DNA from: an uncultured Clostridia bacterium
GTDB lineage: Bacteria; Bacillota; Clostridia; TANB77; CAG-508
NCBI GenBank assembly: GCA_904387305.1
Contig: CAJFLB010000008.1
Coordinates: 1-47,700, forward strand
Length of the DNA stretch: 47,700 bases
Direction: 5' to 3'
A program made the translations under genes and the position numbers. The notes under the pieces were generated by a model. That model made no database searches and was not told where the DNA came from. It saw nothing but the letters and a program-made list of their open reading frames with translations. Below are positions 7,636-17,038 of this stretch, piece after piece; the stretch's first letter is position 1, and every line of letters starts with the position of its first letter.

Positions 7636-9148
7636 TTGAGAAAGACAAAACTATTTTTTATTAATGGTATTATTTTAACCATAACCGCACTTAGCATGCG
7701 TGGTATTGGATTAATTTTTAATATATATGTGGCTAATAAAGTAGGATCTGAAGCTATTGGTATCTTTAGTTTAATTATGTCTGTTTATAACTTTGCAATC
7801 ACAGTTGCTACTTCTGGAATTGGTATTGCTTGTACTTGCATTGTCTCTGAGGAATTTGCAAAAGGAAATTATATAAATGGCATACAAGCTGTAAAAACCT
7901 CTATTATATTTGCTGTATTGTTAGGGTTTCTTTCTTCTGGTCTTGTGATTCTATTTGCCCCTATCATTTCTACTATCTGGCTAAAAAACATGGTTTCTGA
8001 AATTCCTCTTTACCTAATTTCACTGGGACTACCATTGATTTCTGTTTCCTCTGTGATTGGTGGATATTTTTCTTCTGTTGAAAAACCTTATAAAAGTGCT
8101 ATTTCACAAATTTTAGAAACCAGTGTAAAAATCATCGCTACTATTTATTTACTATATTTCAATCCTTCAAAAGATGTAGAATCTATTTGTATTTACCTTA
8201 TCTTAGCTGATGTCATTTCTGAAGTATTCTCCTTTAGTTTAAACATCATCTTTTATCTGATTGATAGAAGAAAATACATATCTAAAAGAAGTTTACCAGT
8301 GCAAATGAAGAAAAAGATTTTTACCATTGCTTTTCCGATTAGTGTAACTTCTTGTATTCGTTCTGGACTTTCTTCTTTAAAACAATTTCTAATTCCTATT
8401 CGATTAGAATTGTCCGGCATCTCCTATTCTTTAGCTGTTTCTAACTATGGTTTAATTAGTCGGAATGGTTATGCCTGTCATTATGTTTGCAAATGTTTTA
8501 ATTGGTTCCTTTAGTGGCTTATTGGTTCCAGAATTTTCGCGATTGCTTGCTGGTGGAAATTATAATAGACTAAAAACGGTTTGTGATACGATTTTTAAAG
8601 TTACATTTATTTTTTCTATTTGTGTGACAGGTGTTTTTATTATATTTGCTAATGAAATTAGTCTTATGGTGTATCAATCCATAGAAGCTGGTAAATGGAT
8701 AAAAATATTAGCTCCTCTTATCTTTTTTATGTATATAGATAATATTATTGATAATATGTTAAAAGGTATTAATGAGCAAGTAAGTGTCATGGTTTGTAAC
8801 ATCATTGATTTATTAGTTACCATTTCAATTATCTTTTTTATTGTTCCTATTATGGGAATGTATGGATATATTTTAAGTATTTTTGTAAGTGAACTTTTAA
8901 ATTTTACGATTAGTAGTATTCAACTAAAGAAAAAAATTAATTATTCTGTGAATTTTAAAAAATTTATTATAAGACCTATTTTTGCTTGTCTAGTGTCTTA
9001 TCTACTAACAAAACTATTACCTATCACTTTTTCAAATTTTTCATTAAATACCATTATGCAAATTGCCTTATTCATCTTGTTTTATTTGATTTTTATGATT
9101 GTATTTGATAGAAAACGTGTTTATATGAAAATAAAAGAATTTTATTGA
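7636..9148 (+). CDS. spoVB: SpoVB/MATE-like polysaccharide flippase, read across one +1 frameshift
   Basis: A multi-spanning lipid-linked oligosaccharide flippase of the MVF/PST superfamily, closest by eye to stage V sporulation protein B (typical length ~510; 503 residues here when joined). The first frame starts at TTG 7636, 5 nt after AGGTGA, with SpoVB-like ILTITALSMRGIGLIFNIYV. It runs to NYGLIS, where an in-frame CGG (8461-8463) breaks it; read on, it would stop at 8514. Skipping C8461 gives GGA ATG and the expected SGMVMPVIMF, then the rest of the flippase to 9148. No other damage is visible. It is either a one-base pseudogene or, as argued in the findings, a gene needing +1 frameshifting at CGG. 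Confidence 0.85.
8461..8463 (+). other. CGG +1 frameshift site in the spoVB-like gene
   Basis: Upstream frame: ATT AGT CGG AAT. Skipping the C gives ATT AGT GGA ATG GTT ATG CCT, which rejoins the SpoVB reading frame exactly. Confidence 0.6.
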
Positions 9149-9172
9149 TTTAAAATCATTTCATAAAATATG

Positions 9173-9206
9173 TTCAAGCAGAGACTAAAAAAAGTCTCTA
9201 CTTGAA
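9173..9206. terminator. Bidirectional hairpin between convergent genes
   Basis: TTCAAGCAGAGACT pairs with AGTCTCTACTTGAA (one C-A mismatch) between the flippase and ftsZ, which converge. There is no clean T tract after the stem, so termination is inferred from position and stem strength. Confidence 0.55.
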
Positions 9207-9221
9207 CTAATGCAATGAATT

Positions 9222-10211
9222 TTACTCTACACCTGTCGCAATAACTGTAACCACAATTTTATCATCTAAAGAGTCATCTGTAATGGTTCCAAATACAACA
9301 TTGGCATCTTCATTAATTAAATCATTAATCTTCCCAATACCGTCATTAATTTCACTTAATGCCAATTCTGAATTTCCTCTAACATTAAATATAACACCTT
9401 TTGCATTATTAATTTTATTTTCTGTAAGAGCATTATCAATAGCTTGATTTACAGCATCTACCATTCTACCTTCTCCTTCTGCCTCTCCGATCCCCATATA
9501 AGCCATTCCTTTATATGTCAACATAGTTGTAATATCTGCAAAATCAACATTAATATCTCCTACTGATGTAATTAAATCTGTAATACTTTTGATTCCTTGC
9601 TCTAATACATTATCTGCCATTTTAAACGCATTAATGACACTCATCTTTTGAGTTCCAGCAATTTTCAATAATTTATCATTTGAAATTAGAATTAAGCTAT
9701 TAACATGCTGTTTTAATTTTTCAATTCCTGCATCTGCTCTACTTGATCTCAATCTTCCTTCAAAAAGAAATGGTTTTGTCACAATAGCAATTGTTTGAAT
9801 TCCCATTTCTTGTGCAATTTCTGCAATTACTGGAATTGCTCCTGTTCCTGTTCCTCCTCCCATTCCAGCAGTTAAGAATAACAATTGTGCTCCTTCTAAT
9901 AATTTCTTGATATCTTCTTTACTCTCAATAGCCGCTTTTTCTCCCATATCTGGATTAGCTCCTGCTCCTAATCCCTTTGTCGTTTCTTTTCCAATTTGTA
10001 ATACATTTTCCATTTTTGTTTTATTCAACATGGCAAGCTCTGTGTTGATAAAATAAAATTCAACATCTTTTACTTTATCTTCAACCATTTGTCTAACAGC
10101 ATTATTGCCACCGCCACCAATTCCAATGACTTTTATTTTTGGGATTGACGTTTTTATTTCTCCATATATATTTCCATAATTGTTTCCATATTTATTTTCT
10201 ATTTGTATCAT
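9222..10211 (-). CDS. ftsZ: FtsZ-family cell division GTPase lacking a C-terminal tail
   Basis: A tubulin-like GTPase that polymerises into the Z ring. The conserved features are present: [19 protein letters not shown], the tubulin signature [10 protein letters not shown], and the T7-loop NVDFAD that activates GTP hydrolysis. The protein is 329 residues and stops right after the core (TVIATGVE). The disordered linker and the conserved C-terminal peptide that bind FtsA/SepF/ZipA are absent. I found no continuation in other frames past the stop. It is transcribed alone from its own promoter, not in a dcw cluster. It is either this organism's FtsZ with a lost tail or a second, specialised FtsZ. 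Confidence 0.93.
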   Translation of the reverse strand: MIQIENKYGNNYGNIYGEIKTSIPKIKVIGIGGGGNNAVRQMVEDKVKDVEFYFINTELAMLNKTKMENVLQIGKETTKGLGAGANPDMGEKAAIESKEDIKKLLEGAQLLFLTAGMGGGTGTGAIPVIAEIAQEMGIQTIAIVTKPFLFEGRLRSSRADAGIEKLKQHVNSLILISNDKLLKIAGTQKMSVINAFKMADNVLEQGIKSITDLITSVGDINVDFADITTMLTYKGMAYMGIGEAEGEGRMVDAVNQAIDNALTENKINNAKGVIFNVRGNSELALSEINDGIGKINDLINEDANVVFGTITDDSLDDKIVVTVIATGVE

Positions 10212-10258
10212 TTTTACAACCTTCCTTTTCTAATTTACTTTTGTATGTATCGTTTAGT

Positions 10259-10287
10259 ATTATATAGTTTCCTTTTAAAATTTTCAA
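10259..10287 (-). promoter_or_regulatory. Promoter of ftsZ
   Basis: On the minus strand, TTGAAA (10282-10287), a 17-bp spacer and TATAAT (10259-10264). The ftsZ RBS AAAAGGAAGG follows close to the ATG. Confidence 0.7.
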
Positions 10288-10339
10288 TATACATTTACAA
10301 ATTTTTGTAGATTTGTGATTTAACTGCTTAAAATATTAG

Positions 10340-10369
10340 CAGAGAGACCTCCACGGCCTCTCTGTATTC
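10340..10369 (-). terminator. Probable terminator of ssb
   Basis: CAGAGAGACC / GGCCTCTCTG stem with one mismatch and a 5-nt loop, starting just after the ssb stop. The following T tract on the minus strand is short (ATATTTT). Confidence 0.55.
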
Positions 10370-10371
10370 AC

Positions 10372-11031
10372 TTATTCTTCTATCAATTGTATCTTTTTTA
10401 TGAAGATATCATAAGCTTTTCTCCATTCTCCTTTTTCTGGATTAGAAGGATCCTTCTTGAAATACTTCCTGCTTTGCATCCTTCCTTCTATCTTTATGCA
10501 ATCTCCAATTTTGCGCATACCTGCTCTTGTAGCATTTACACCAACCGCAACACATGGAAGATAATCTGATTTTCCGTACTGTCTATTAACTGCAACAAGC
10601 AATTCTGAAATATTCTGATTTTGAGAGTTTTTTCCACGAACCGGTAATTTACACAGATATCCTCGTAAAAAGATTTCATTTTTATCATCGGCATTTCTAA
10701 AAACAATTTCCTTAACAAATAGAAATAACTCCAAATGTATTTTTCCATCCTTGCCTAACTTGTTATGTGATCTAAATTGACCTTTTATTTCAACTGTTTT
10801 TCCAGTATTTTTTTCAGATAAAATTTCTGAATTTAACAATACTTCCGAAACAATAATTGGAATCCTGTCTATGGTTCCATCATCTCGGCTTACAGTAACT
10901 TCACTTGCATAAAAACTTTCCCTCTTTACTTTGTGGTCTAAACCAAATTCTTCTGCAATCCTTCCTATCATGATTGCTCTGTTAGTTTCCTCCTTTGAAT
11001 ACTCCCGTGATACTTCATTTTTTTCCTGCAT
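10372..11031 (-). CDS. Single-stranded-DNA-binding protein with two OB folds
   Basis: 219 residues with two OB-fold halves. The first (~18-110) includes VEIKGQFRSHNK. The second (~118-218) includes IFLRGYLCKLPVR, LLVAVNRQYGKSDYLPC and IKIEGRMQSRKY. This matches the clostridial tandem-OB SSB-like family, which binds ssDNA in replication or repair; it is not the standard single-OB SSB with an acidic tail. The RBS CAGGAGG supports the ATG at 11031. Codon use differs from the neighbours: AGG, AGC, TCG and GAG are frequent, and Arg9 is an in-frame CGG (11005-11007). That hints at a different origin and is the one resident-looking gene that reads through CGG. Confidence 0.88.
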   Translation of the reverse strand: MQEKNEVSREYSKEETNRAIMIGRIAEEFGLDHKVKRESFYASEVTVSRDDGTIDRIPIIVSEVLLNSEILSEKNTGKTVEIKGQFRSHNKLGKDGKIHLELFLFVKEIVFRNADDKNEIFLRGYLCKLPVRGKNSQNQNISELLVAVNRQYGKSDYLPCVAVGVNATRAGMRKIGDCIKIEGRMQSRKYFKKDPSNPEKGEWRKAYDIFIKKIQLIEE

Positions 11032-11100
11032 TGTTTCTTCCTCCTGTTTTTTATCTTTCTGTTCAAATGCATTTTAATAGAAGAATTTATCTTTCGTTTG

Positions 11101-11120
11101 CATACTAAAATTCTAGTATG
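11101..11120. promoter_or_regulatory. Perfect palindrome upstream of ssb
   Basis: CATACTA-6 nt-TAGTATG lies between the divergent ssb and radical-SAM genes. It is a possible operator, but the regulator is unknown. Confidence 0.4.
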
Positions 11121-11244
11121 TATAAAATTAAGAAATAACTTCTTTATCTATATTCTGCATAAACAGTGTTATTATTATACCAAAGTTTTAAATTTATGTA
11201 AAGTATGATGCTATAAAAAATACGAAAATTTGTTTTTAAAAGTA

Positions 11245-11273
11245 TTGCATTTTTATTTTTCGAATGATATAAT
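11245..11273 (+). promoter_or_regulatory. Promoter of the radical-SAM/DUF4130 operon
   Basis: TTGCAT (11245-11250), a 17-bp spacer and TATAAT (11268-11273) preceded by TGA (extended -10). The gene starts 24 nt downstream after TTTGGAGGTG. Confidence 0.75.
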
Positions 11274-11297
11274 CGTACATGTGTTTGGAGGTGTGCT

Positions 11298-12596
11298 ATG
11301 GAAATTTTTGATAAATTAAAAATACTTGCTGATTCTGCTAAATATGATGCTTCTTGCAGTTCTAGTGGTAGCAATCGAAGAAATACAAACAACGGAATTG
11401 GAAATGGTCATGTTTCTGGTATTTGTCATAGTTGGGGTGCAGATGGTAGATGTATTTCTCTTTTAAAAATTTTATTTACAAATGCCTGTATGTATGATTG
11501 TAAATATTGTATTAACCGTTCTTCAAATTCTGTACCTAGAGCTACCTTTACACCTCGTGAAGTTGCAGATTTAACCATTCATTTTTATAAGAGAAATTAC
11601 ATAGAAGGTCTATTTTTAAGTTCAGCAGTTATTAAGTCTCCCGACTACACAATGGAAAGATTAGTTGAAACAGCTTCTATTTTAAGAAATGAATATCATT
11701 TTAACGGATATATTCACTGTAAAACGATTCCTGGTTGTAGTCAAGAATTAATAGATAAATTAGGTATTTTGGTAGATAGAATGAGTATTAATATCGAACT
11801 TCCTTCAAATGATAGCTTGAAATTATTAGCACCACAAAAAGAAAAAGATGGAATTTTAAAACCAATGACTTATATTTCCAATACACTAAAATTAAATAAA
11901 ATGGATAAATCGAAATATAAAAAGAAATTTGTTCCAGCAGGTCAAACTACACAATTAATGGTTGGTGCTACACCTGAAACAGATTTAAAAATTTTAAAAC
12001 TTTCTGAAGGAATGTATAAATCTTTAAAACTAAAAAGAGTCTATTATTCTGCTTATGTTTCTATTAACAATGATAAAAACTTACCAACTTTAGAGAAGCC
12101 TCCCCTTTTAAGAGAAAATAGACTTTATCAAGCAGATTGGCTACTTCGCTTTTATGGATTTCAAGCAGATGAATTATTAAATGAAGAACATCCAAATTTC
12201 AATACTTTATTAGACCCTAAATGTGATTGGGCTTTAAGAAATCTAGATAAATTCCCAATAGAAATCAATACTGCAAATTATCACACTTTACTTAGAATTC
12301 CTGGTATTGGTGTGATTAGTGCCAAAAAAATCATTACTGCTAGAAGAGAATTTTTATTAGATTTTGAAAGTCTAAAAAAATTAGGCGTTATCTTAAAAAG
12401 AGCACAATATTTTATAACTTGCAAAGGAAAATATTTTTATGAAGTCAACAAATTTAACAAAAATTTTATTGAAACCAATTTATTATATACTGAAAGAAAC
12501 ACCATTCCACAAAAGAAATTTGAACAATTATCTATGTTTGATACATTGTTACCTACAAAGGAGGATAAAATAAAATGTCTAACTGGAAGCTTGTAA
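11298..12596 (+). CDS. Putative DNA modification/repair radical-SAM protein
   Basis: 432 residues. The radical-SAM motif is CMYDCKYC (Cys64, 68, 71), with two more cysteines just before it (GICHSW, GRC). Near residues 330-345, LLRIPGIGVISAKKII is a helix-hairpin-helix, a sequence-independent DNA-binding motif. This combination matches the family named putative DNA modification/repair radical SAM protein, which is linked genomically to uracil-DNA-glycosylase-like partners. Its substrate is unknown. The next gene overlaps it by 22 nt and is its usual partner. The internal AAAGGAGG near 12557 serves that gene. Confidence 0.92.
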   Translation: MEIFDKLKILADSAKYDASCSSSGSNRRNTNNGIGNGHVSGICHSWGADGRCISLLKILFTNACMYDCKYCINRSSNSVPRATFTPREVADLTIHFYKRNYIEGLFLSSAVIKSPDYTMERLVETASILRNEYHFNGYIHCKTIPGCSQELIDKLGILVDRMSINIELPSNDSLKLLAPQKEKDGILKPMTYISNTLKLNKMDKSKYKKKFVPAGQTTQLMVGATPETDLKILKLSEGMYKSLKLKRVYYSAYVSINNDKNLPTLEKPPLLRENRLYQADWLLRFYGFQADELLNEEHPNFNTLLDPKCDWALRNLDKFPIEINTANYHTLLRIPGIGVISAKKIITARREFLLDFESLKKLGVILKRAQYFITCKGKYFYEVNKFNKNFIETNLLYTERNTIPQKKFEQLSMFDTLLPTKEDKIKCLTGSL

Positions 12597-13333
12597 ATAC
12601 AACCTATTTATATGATGGTACATTTGATGGATTACTAACAATTGTATTTGATAGTTATTCTCATAAAACATTACCACAAAAAATTGTTTCAGAAGAAGAA
12701 TATACACAAAACTTTTTAGATAAAACACAATATATAGATACTAATCACGAAAAAGCAAAACGTGTTTTTGAAGGAATTAATAAAAATATTTGCTATGAAG
12801 CTTTATATAATAGTTTTTATGCTTTTTTATCAGATGGAAAAGAAAAAGAAATGAAAATTTTAAAATATTTATGTGATGGATTTGACATCGGTCCTAAAAT
12901 CAATACTATGCTTACCATTTCTTATGTCTTCTCTGTTATCAATATGAGAAAAAGAGCTTTATCAGAATGTCATAAGTTAAAAGGATTACTTCGCTTTATG
13001 GAAATTGGAGAAAATTTATATTATGCTTCTATTCATCCAGATAATAATATCATAGAACCTTTAGGACATCATTTTGTAAAAAGACTACCTACGCAAAATT
13101 TTATGATTCATGATAAAAACAGAGATATTTGTTTTTTATATAATACACAAGAATACAGAATCATTGATAGTGCCAATTTAACAATACCAGATATTACTGA
13201 AGAAGAACAAAAATATCAAGAACTTTGGAAATTATTTTTCAAAACCATTGCAATACAAGAAAGAAAAAATGCTAGATGTCAAATGCAGTTTATGCCTAAA
13301 AAATATTGGCAAGATTTAATTGAAGAACCATAA
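12575..13333 (+). CDS. DUF4130 family probable DNA-metabolism protein
   Basis: 252 residues of the DUF4130 type (probable DNA metabolism protein linked to a radical-SAM enzyme). Visible family features are an N-terminal YDGTFDGLLTIVFDSY and a C-terminal block (GHHFVKRLPTQNFMIHDKNR). In some bacteria this domain is fused to a uracil-DNA glycosylase; here no such domain is present. The start ATG 12575 lies inside the radical-SAM gene, 10 nt after AAAGGAGG, so translation is coupled. Together the two genes suggest a DNA base repair or modification pair; the chemistry is not known to me. Confidence 0.9.
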   Translation: MSNWKLVNTTYLYDGTFDGLLTIVFDSYSHKTLPQKIVSEEEYTQNFLDKTQYIDTNHEKAKRVFEGINKNICYEALYNSFYAFLSDGKEKEMKILKYLCDGFDIGPKINTMLTISYVFSVINMRKRALSECHKLKGLLRFMEIGENLYYASIHPDNNIIEPLGHHFVKRLPTQNFMIHDKNRDICFLYNTQEYRIIDSANLTIPDITEEEQKYQELWKLFFKTIAIQERKNARCQMQFMPKKYWQDLIEEP

Positions 13334-13374
13334 TGTCCTTTTGGGGACGTTTCTGTTTGGGACAGAAACATCCC
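13334..13374. repeat. GGGAC-type palindromic repeat, copy 1
   Basis: A 31-nt sequence at 13334-13364, beginning TGTCCTTTTGGGGACG, is repeated exactly at 27216-27246. Here it continues into CAGAAACATCCC, which pairs with GGGACGTTTCTG (one mismatch) to form a 12-bp stem between convergent genes. The last base of the stem is the first base of the stop codon (13374-13376) of the minus-strand gene. Confidence 0.75.
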
Positions 13375-16025
13375 TAATTTAATATTTTTCTTACAATACC
13401 TGTTGTTCCATCTAATTCAACTATATCACCAGTTTTTATGTTGTCTAACAATCCTGTAATTCCAACTACTGCAGGTATGCCAAGTTCTCTTGAAACAATC
13501 GCTGAATGAGATAATAAGCTTCCTCTTTCTACTAAAATTCCACTTGCAGCTGGAAATAGCATAATCCAACCTGGATCTGTATATTCAGCAACTAAGATTT
13601 CTCCTTGTTCTAATTTTGCATTTGCTGGATTATCTATCACTCTTACTCTTCCTCTAACCTTTCCTGGTGATGCTCCAATTCCTTTTAATTGTTTTTCTTC
13701 TTCTGATTTGTTCACAGGTACTTGGTTTTTATGTTCTTTATTTTTATGTTCATCATTCTCTTTATTTCCATGTACCTCATCCATATTTGCTTTATCTTCA
13801 TTTTCATTTTTATCTGTTTTGTTTGTATGAATTTCTATTTTCTTTTTAAAGTTATTTCCAATATTGACAGCTCCATAAGTATAAAATCTTTCATCTGGGT
13901 TTTTTTCTTTATATGTTTCATATTCTTTCTTTCGTATAGCAATTAAATCTTTTAAATTGTTGGTTGTTGATTTGCCATCAATATAGTATAAAATTTCATC
14001 TACTTCTAAATAAAATATGTCTCTTTTTTCTTCTATAACATTTAAAGAAGTTAATATATATCCCATTCTTAAAAAGATTTCTCTTACTCTTCCAAAAAGT
14101 CTTGTCCTTTCAAATCTAAGATTTTCTCTATTTTTTACTGTATATCTTGCTTGTTTCAATAAAAAGTTAAATTTAGCTTTTTCCAATGGCTTAAAACTTA
14201 AAGCCTGTTTTACTTTTCTTTCTGCCTGTTTTCTAGCTTCTACAGAATCTAATACATTTACTTTTGTTTTTTGCATTCTTTTTGCAAATGTAAGTATAGA
14301 ATGATATAAGCTAATAGGATTGTCTTTTAATGTTAATGTTTCTAATTTTAATTCTTGCAAACATCTATCTGAAAATTTATTTAAATATGCTTGTATTTTT
14401 TCATAAAACTCTGGATATTTAGGAAGTTCTTTTTGGATATATAGCATATCCTCATTTTCTAATAGCTTTAAAAGTTCTTCATCATCTTTTGCGATCTCTG
14501 CCATTTCTCGAATTCTTTTTGCTGGCTCTGCACTAATAATATTTCCTTCATCACATAATAAATCATTATGTATTAAATTTCCCTCTTCTTTAAAAATTTT
14601 TTCACATTCTTGTTTCAATTGTCCATAAAAAATCATTGCTAAAAAATCATTAACTAGTGGTGCATCCCATTTATGTAACAATTTTCCTTCCAATTCATAG
14701 TAATAATCATGTAGTTCATATAAATCCATATGCTGGATATCTTTATCCTCTAATGCTTCATTCAATCTCACATAGAATTTATCTGTCATTTTTCTTATCT
14801 TCATAAATCCTTTTAATAATCCATATCCAGTTGAAATCAATCCAATTTTATCAGAAAATGTAGCTTGTGGTACTGGAAATAAGTCATCTGGCAAAGATTC
14901 TTTTACTCCCATCATTTGCTCCATAAATTTCTTGTTTTTTCCCAATCCTGGGAACATGGAAAGTAATCCATACCAACCATATAGATTATAATACACACGT
15001 CCGTCTATTAGAGCTAACATGTTTTTAAACATCTGTGCATTCATTTCTATTTTTTCTGCTTTTACATGAAATATTTTACACAATTCTAAATATACATTTT
15101 CATAGACAGTTCTAATAAAAGAGAATGTTAATGGGGTTGTAATTCCTCCATAGCTTTCTACAATATTGCTATTGTCAAATACATTTAGCTTTTCTTCTTT
15201 ATTTTTTACTGTTCCTAATGTCGTAATTGGTCTAGATTGTAATAGATATAATCTTCCATCTTCATAAGCCCATTCTATATCTTGAAATCTTCCAAAAAAT
15301 ATATTTGCTTTTTCTACTAATTCTTTTACTTCTAATATTTGACTGTCTGTTAGAACCGCTTTTCCCTTTTCTTTTTCGTCTACTATTTCCTGCTTAATTT
15401 CACCATCTACATATGTATGACAATAATCTTTCTTGGCTATTGTTTTGGTAATTTTACCATTTAGAATGGTATAGGTATCTGCCGTTGCTACTCCATCTAC
15501 TAAGCTACTTCCTAATCCATATACAGCATTAATGACAATCTCTTTTATATTAGAAGTTATCGGATTTGCTCCAAATGCCACACCTGCTTTTTCTGATTTT
15601 ACCATTTTTTGCACGATAACTGATGGAACCATTACCTCTTCTATATGATTTTCTTTTCGATATGTCTCAATTCTTTCAGAAAAAGCAGATAAATACACTT
15701 CTTTTATTTTTTTGATAACCTCTTCTTTAGAAATATATAAAAAAGTATCAAATTGTCCTGCAAAAGATGTTTCTTTGGAATCTTCATTTCCTGCTGATGA
15801 ACGAATGGCAAAATAAGTATCATCTGGAAACATTTTTAATGATTCTTCTACTTCTTTTACCGCTTCTTCTTTTATATTTTTTTCCTCTTTATCAAAGCCC
15901 TCATAGGACACAACAAACCACTTTGGAATATTATCAATTGCTTGTCCCATTTTTGCCAAGCCAGTTGCTTTTCCTCCCATAAATTCATATTGTTTACTAT
16001 TTTGTTCTAATACATATTTCATCAT
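13374..16025 (-). CDS. PEP-synthase/rifampin-phosphotransferase-like enzyme
   Basis: 883 residues. The N-terminal PPDK-type ATP-grasp domain (1-270) has GGKATGLAKMGQ, YFAIRSSAGNED and LLQSRPITTL. A ~450-residue middle domain has no PEP/pyruvate TIM barrel. A very charged linker (~733-779, KENDEHKNKEHKN) leads to the swivelling phosphohistidine domain (~780-883) with GSLLSHSAIVSRELGIP, the catalytic His near 840. ATP domain, substrate domain and C-terminal His domain is the order of rifampin phosphotransferase and related dikinases, which move the beta-phosphate of ATP onto a small molecule. As the last gene of the lipid-like operon, its acceptor is probably an intermediate of that pathway (inference). 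Resistance is not implied. Confidence 0.88.
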   Translation of the reverse strand: MMKYVLEQNSKQYEFMGGKATGLAKMGQAIDNIPKWFVVSYEGFDKEEKNIKEEAVKEVEESLKMFPDDTYFAIRSSAGNEDSKETSFAGQFDTFLYISKEEVIKKIKEVYLSAFSERIETYRKENHIEEVMVPSVIVQKMVKSEKAGVAFGANPITSNIKEIVINAVYGLGSSLVDGVATADTYTILNGKITKTIAKKDYCHTYVDGEIKQEIVDEKEKGKAVLTDSQILEVKELVEKANIFFGRFQDIEWAYEDGRLYLLQSRPITTLGTVKNKEEKLNVFDNSNIVESYGGITTPLTFSFIRTVYENVYLELCKIFHVKAEKIEMNAQMFKNMLALIDGRVYYNLYGWYGLLSMFPGLGKNKKFMEQMMGVKESLPDDLFPVPQATFSDKIGLISTGYGLLKGFMKIRKMTDKFYVRLNEALEDKDIQHMDLYELHDYYYELEGKLLHKWDAPLVNDFLAMIFYGQLKQECEKIFKEEGNLIHNDLLCDEGNIISAEPAKRIREMAEIAKDDEELLKLLENEDMLYIQKELPKYPEFYEKIQAYLNKFSDRCLQELKLETLTLKDNPISLYHSILTFAKRMQKTKVNVLDSVEARKQAERKVKQALSFKPLEKAKFNFLLKQARYTVKNRENLRFERTRLFGRVREIFLRMGYILTSLNVIEEKRDIFYLEVDEILYYIDGKSTTNNLKDLIAIRKKEYETYKEKNPDERFYTYGAVNIGNNFKKKIEIHTNKTDKNENEDKANMDEVHGNKENDEHKNKEHKNQVPVNKSEEEKQLKGIGASPGKVRGRVRVIDNPANAKLEQGEILVAEYTDPGWIMLFPAASGILVERGSLLSHSAIVSRELGIPAVVGITGLLDNIKTGDIVELDGTTGIVRKILN

Positions 16026-16033
16026 CTGTTCTC

Positions 16034-17027
16034 CTATAAAATTAATATTACTAAACTAGAATATACAATGGCTATATAAATATTTGCTGAAAGTTCTGCT
16101 AATTTTGCCATTTTTTTTGTTTTCTTTTTTGCAAATAAAATATTAGGAATATTGGCTAATATGTATAAAGCAAGTATCCAGATATAATTTTTCTGTCCTA
16201 GGATTGTACCTTGTACAAGCATTAGCAAAGTTTCCAATACAAATATTAGTCCCATTGCTTTACCAATACCTAAAATAGCTGTATAGGTTTTGACTCCCTC
16301 TTCTTCCTCTTCTTTACACCTAATCTTTCTGGCAATTTCTACTATCCAAGATATGATATATGCCATCACTAATATTTTCCAAACATTTGGGTCTACAAAT
16401 ATAATAGAATTCGCTATGGTAAGATCTGCTGATGAATTATAATTAAGATAAATTTGTGGAATAAAATTTGCTAAATATAGAATCATTATGGGAAGTATCA
16501 ATTCATCTAAGGTGACTTCTAGTAATAAATGTTTATCTAATATCTTTTTTATAAAAAATCCTTTACTCATAAGTGCAAAAAACACCCACAATATGATTAA
16601 ATATAAAATTCCATTTTGTGAACATGTAATTGTTAAAATTAGTTGAAGGATTATACAGATAATAAATAATATTTTTAATTCTTTTAATTTTATCAGACCT
16701 CTTGGTACTGGTCTATAAGGTCTATATTTACAATCTTCTTCATAATCCTTAAACTCATCTACAATTCTTACCATTAGAAATTGCAAAAATGTTACAATAA
16801 ACATAGGAATCAATTTTATCCATTGTATTTGATATTCTGGTGGTCTTCCGTATTAAATTCGTATATGCAACATCACTAAAATTGTTCATCCATTCATAAT
16901 AATACATTTCTCCATAATAATTAAAGAAACAAAAAGTAGCAAATACAATACAAAATACATATAACCCATATACAAGTACTGGAAATCTCTCTTTTTGATA
17001 TATATACCATTTTTTTATTTGATCCAT
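16034..17027 (-). CDS. UbiA-family prenyltransferase, read across one +1 frameshift
   Basis: An intramembrane UbiA prenyltransferase, ~330 residues when joined. The first frame (17027-16851) has an N-terminal membrane helix and ends AYTNLI. An in-frame CGG (16850-16848) follows, and reading on would end at 16755. Skipping the C gives GGA AGA CCA CCA (GRPPEYQIQW), then the UbiA signature VRIVDEFKDYEED with RPYRPVPRGL, the Asp-rich Mg/diphosphate site. A second conserved region lies near GVKTYTAILGIGKA. Seven or so hydrophobic helices follow. It sits between the acyl-AMP ligase and the phosphotransferase with gaps of 11 and 8 nt, so it is clearly part of the operon. The prenyl acceptor is unknown. 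Confidence 0.85.
16848..16850 (-). other. CGG +1 frameshift site in the ubiA-like gene
   Basis: Minus strand: TTA ATA CGG AAG ACC. Skipping the C gives TTA ATA GGA AGA CCA CCA GAA, which rejoins the UbiA frame. Confidence 0.6.
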
Positions 17028-17038
17028 ATTTTACCCCT

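Noticed and set aside
13374..16025. Calling the phosphotransferase ppsA or rifampin phosphotransferase
   Set aside because: The PEP-binding barrel of PpsA is missing and the operon context does not suggest antibiotic inactivation; only the architecture is shared.
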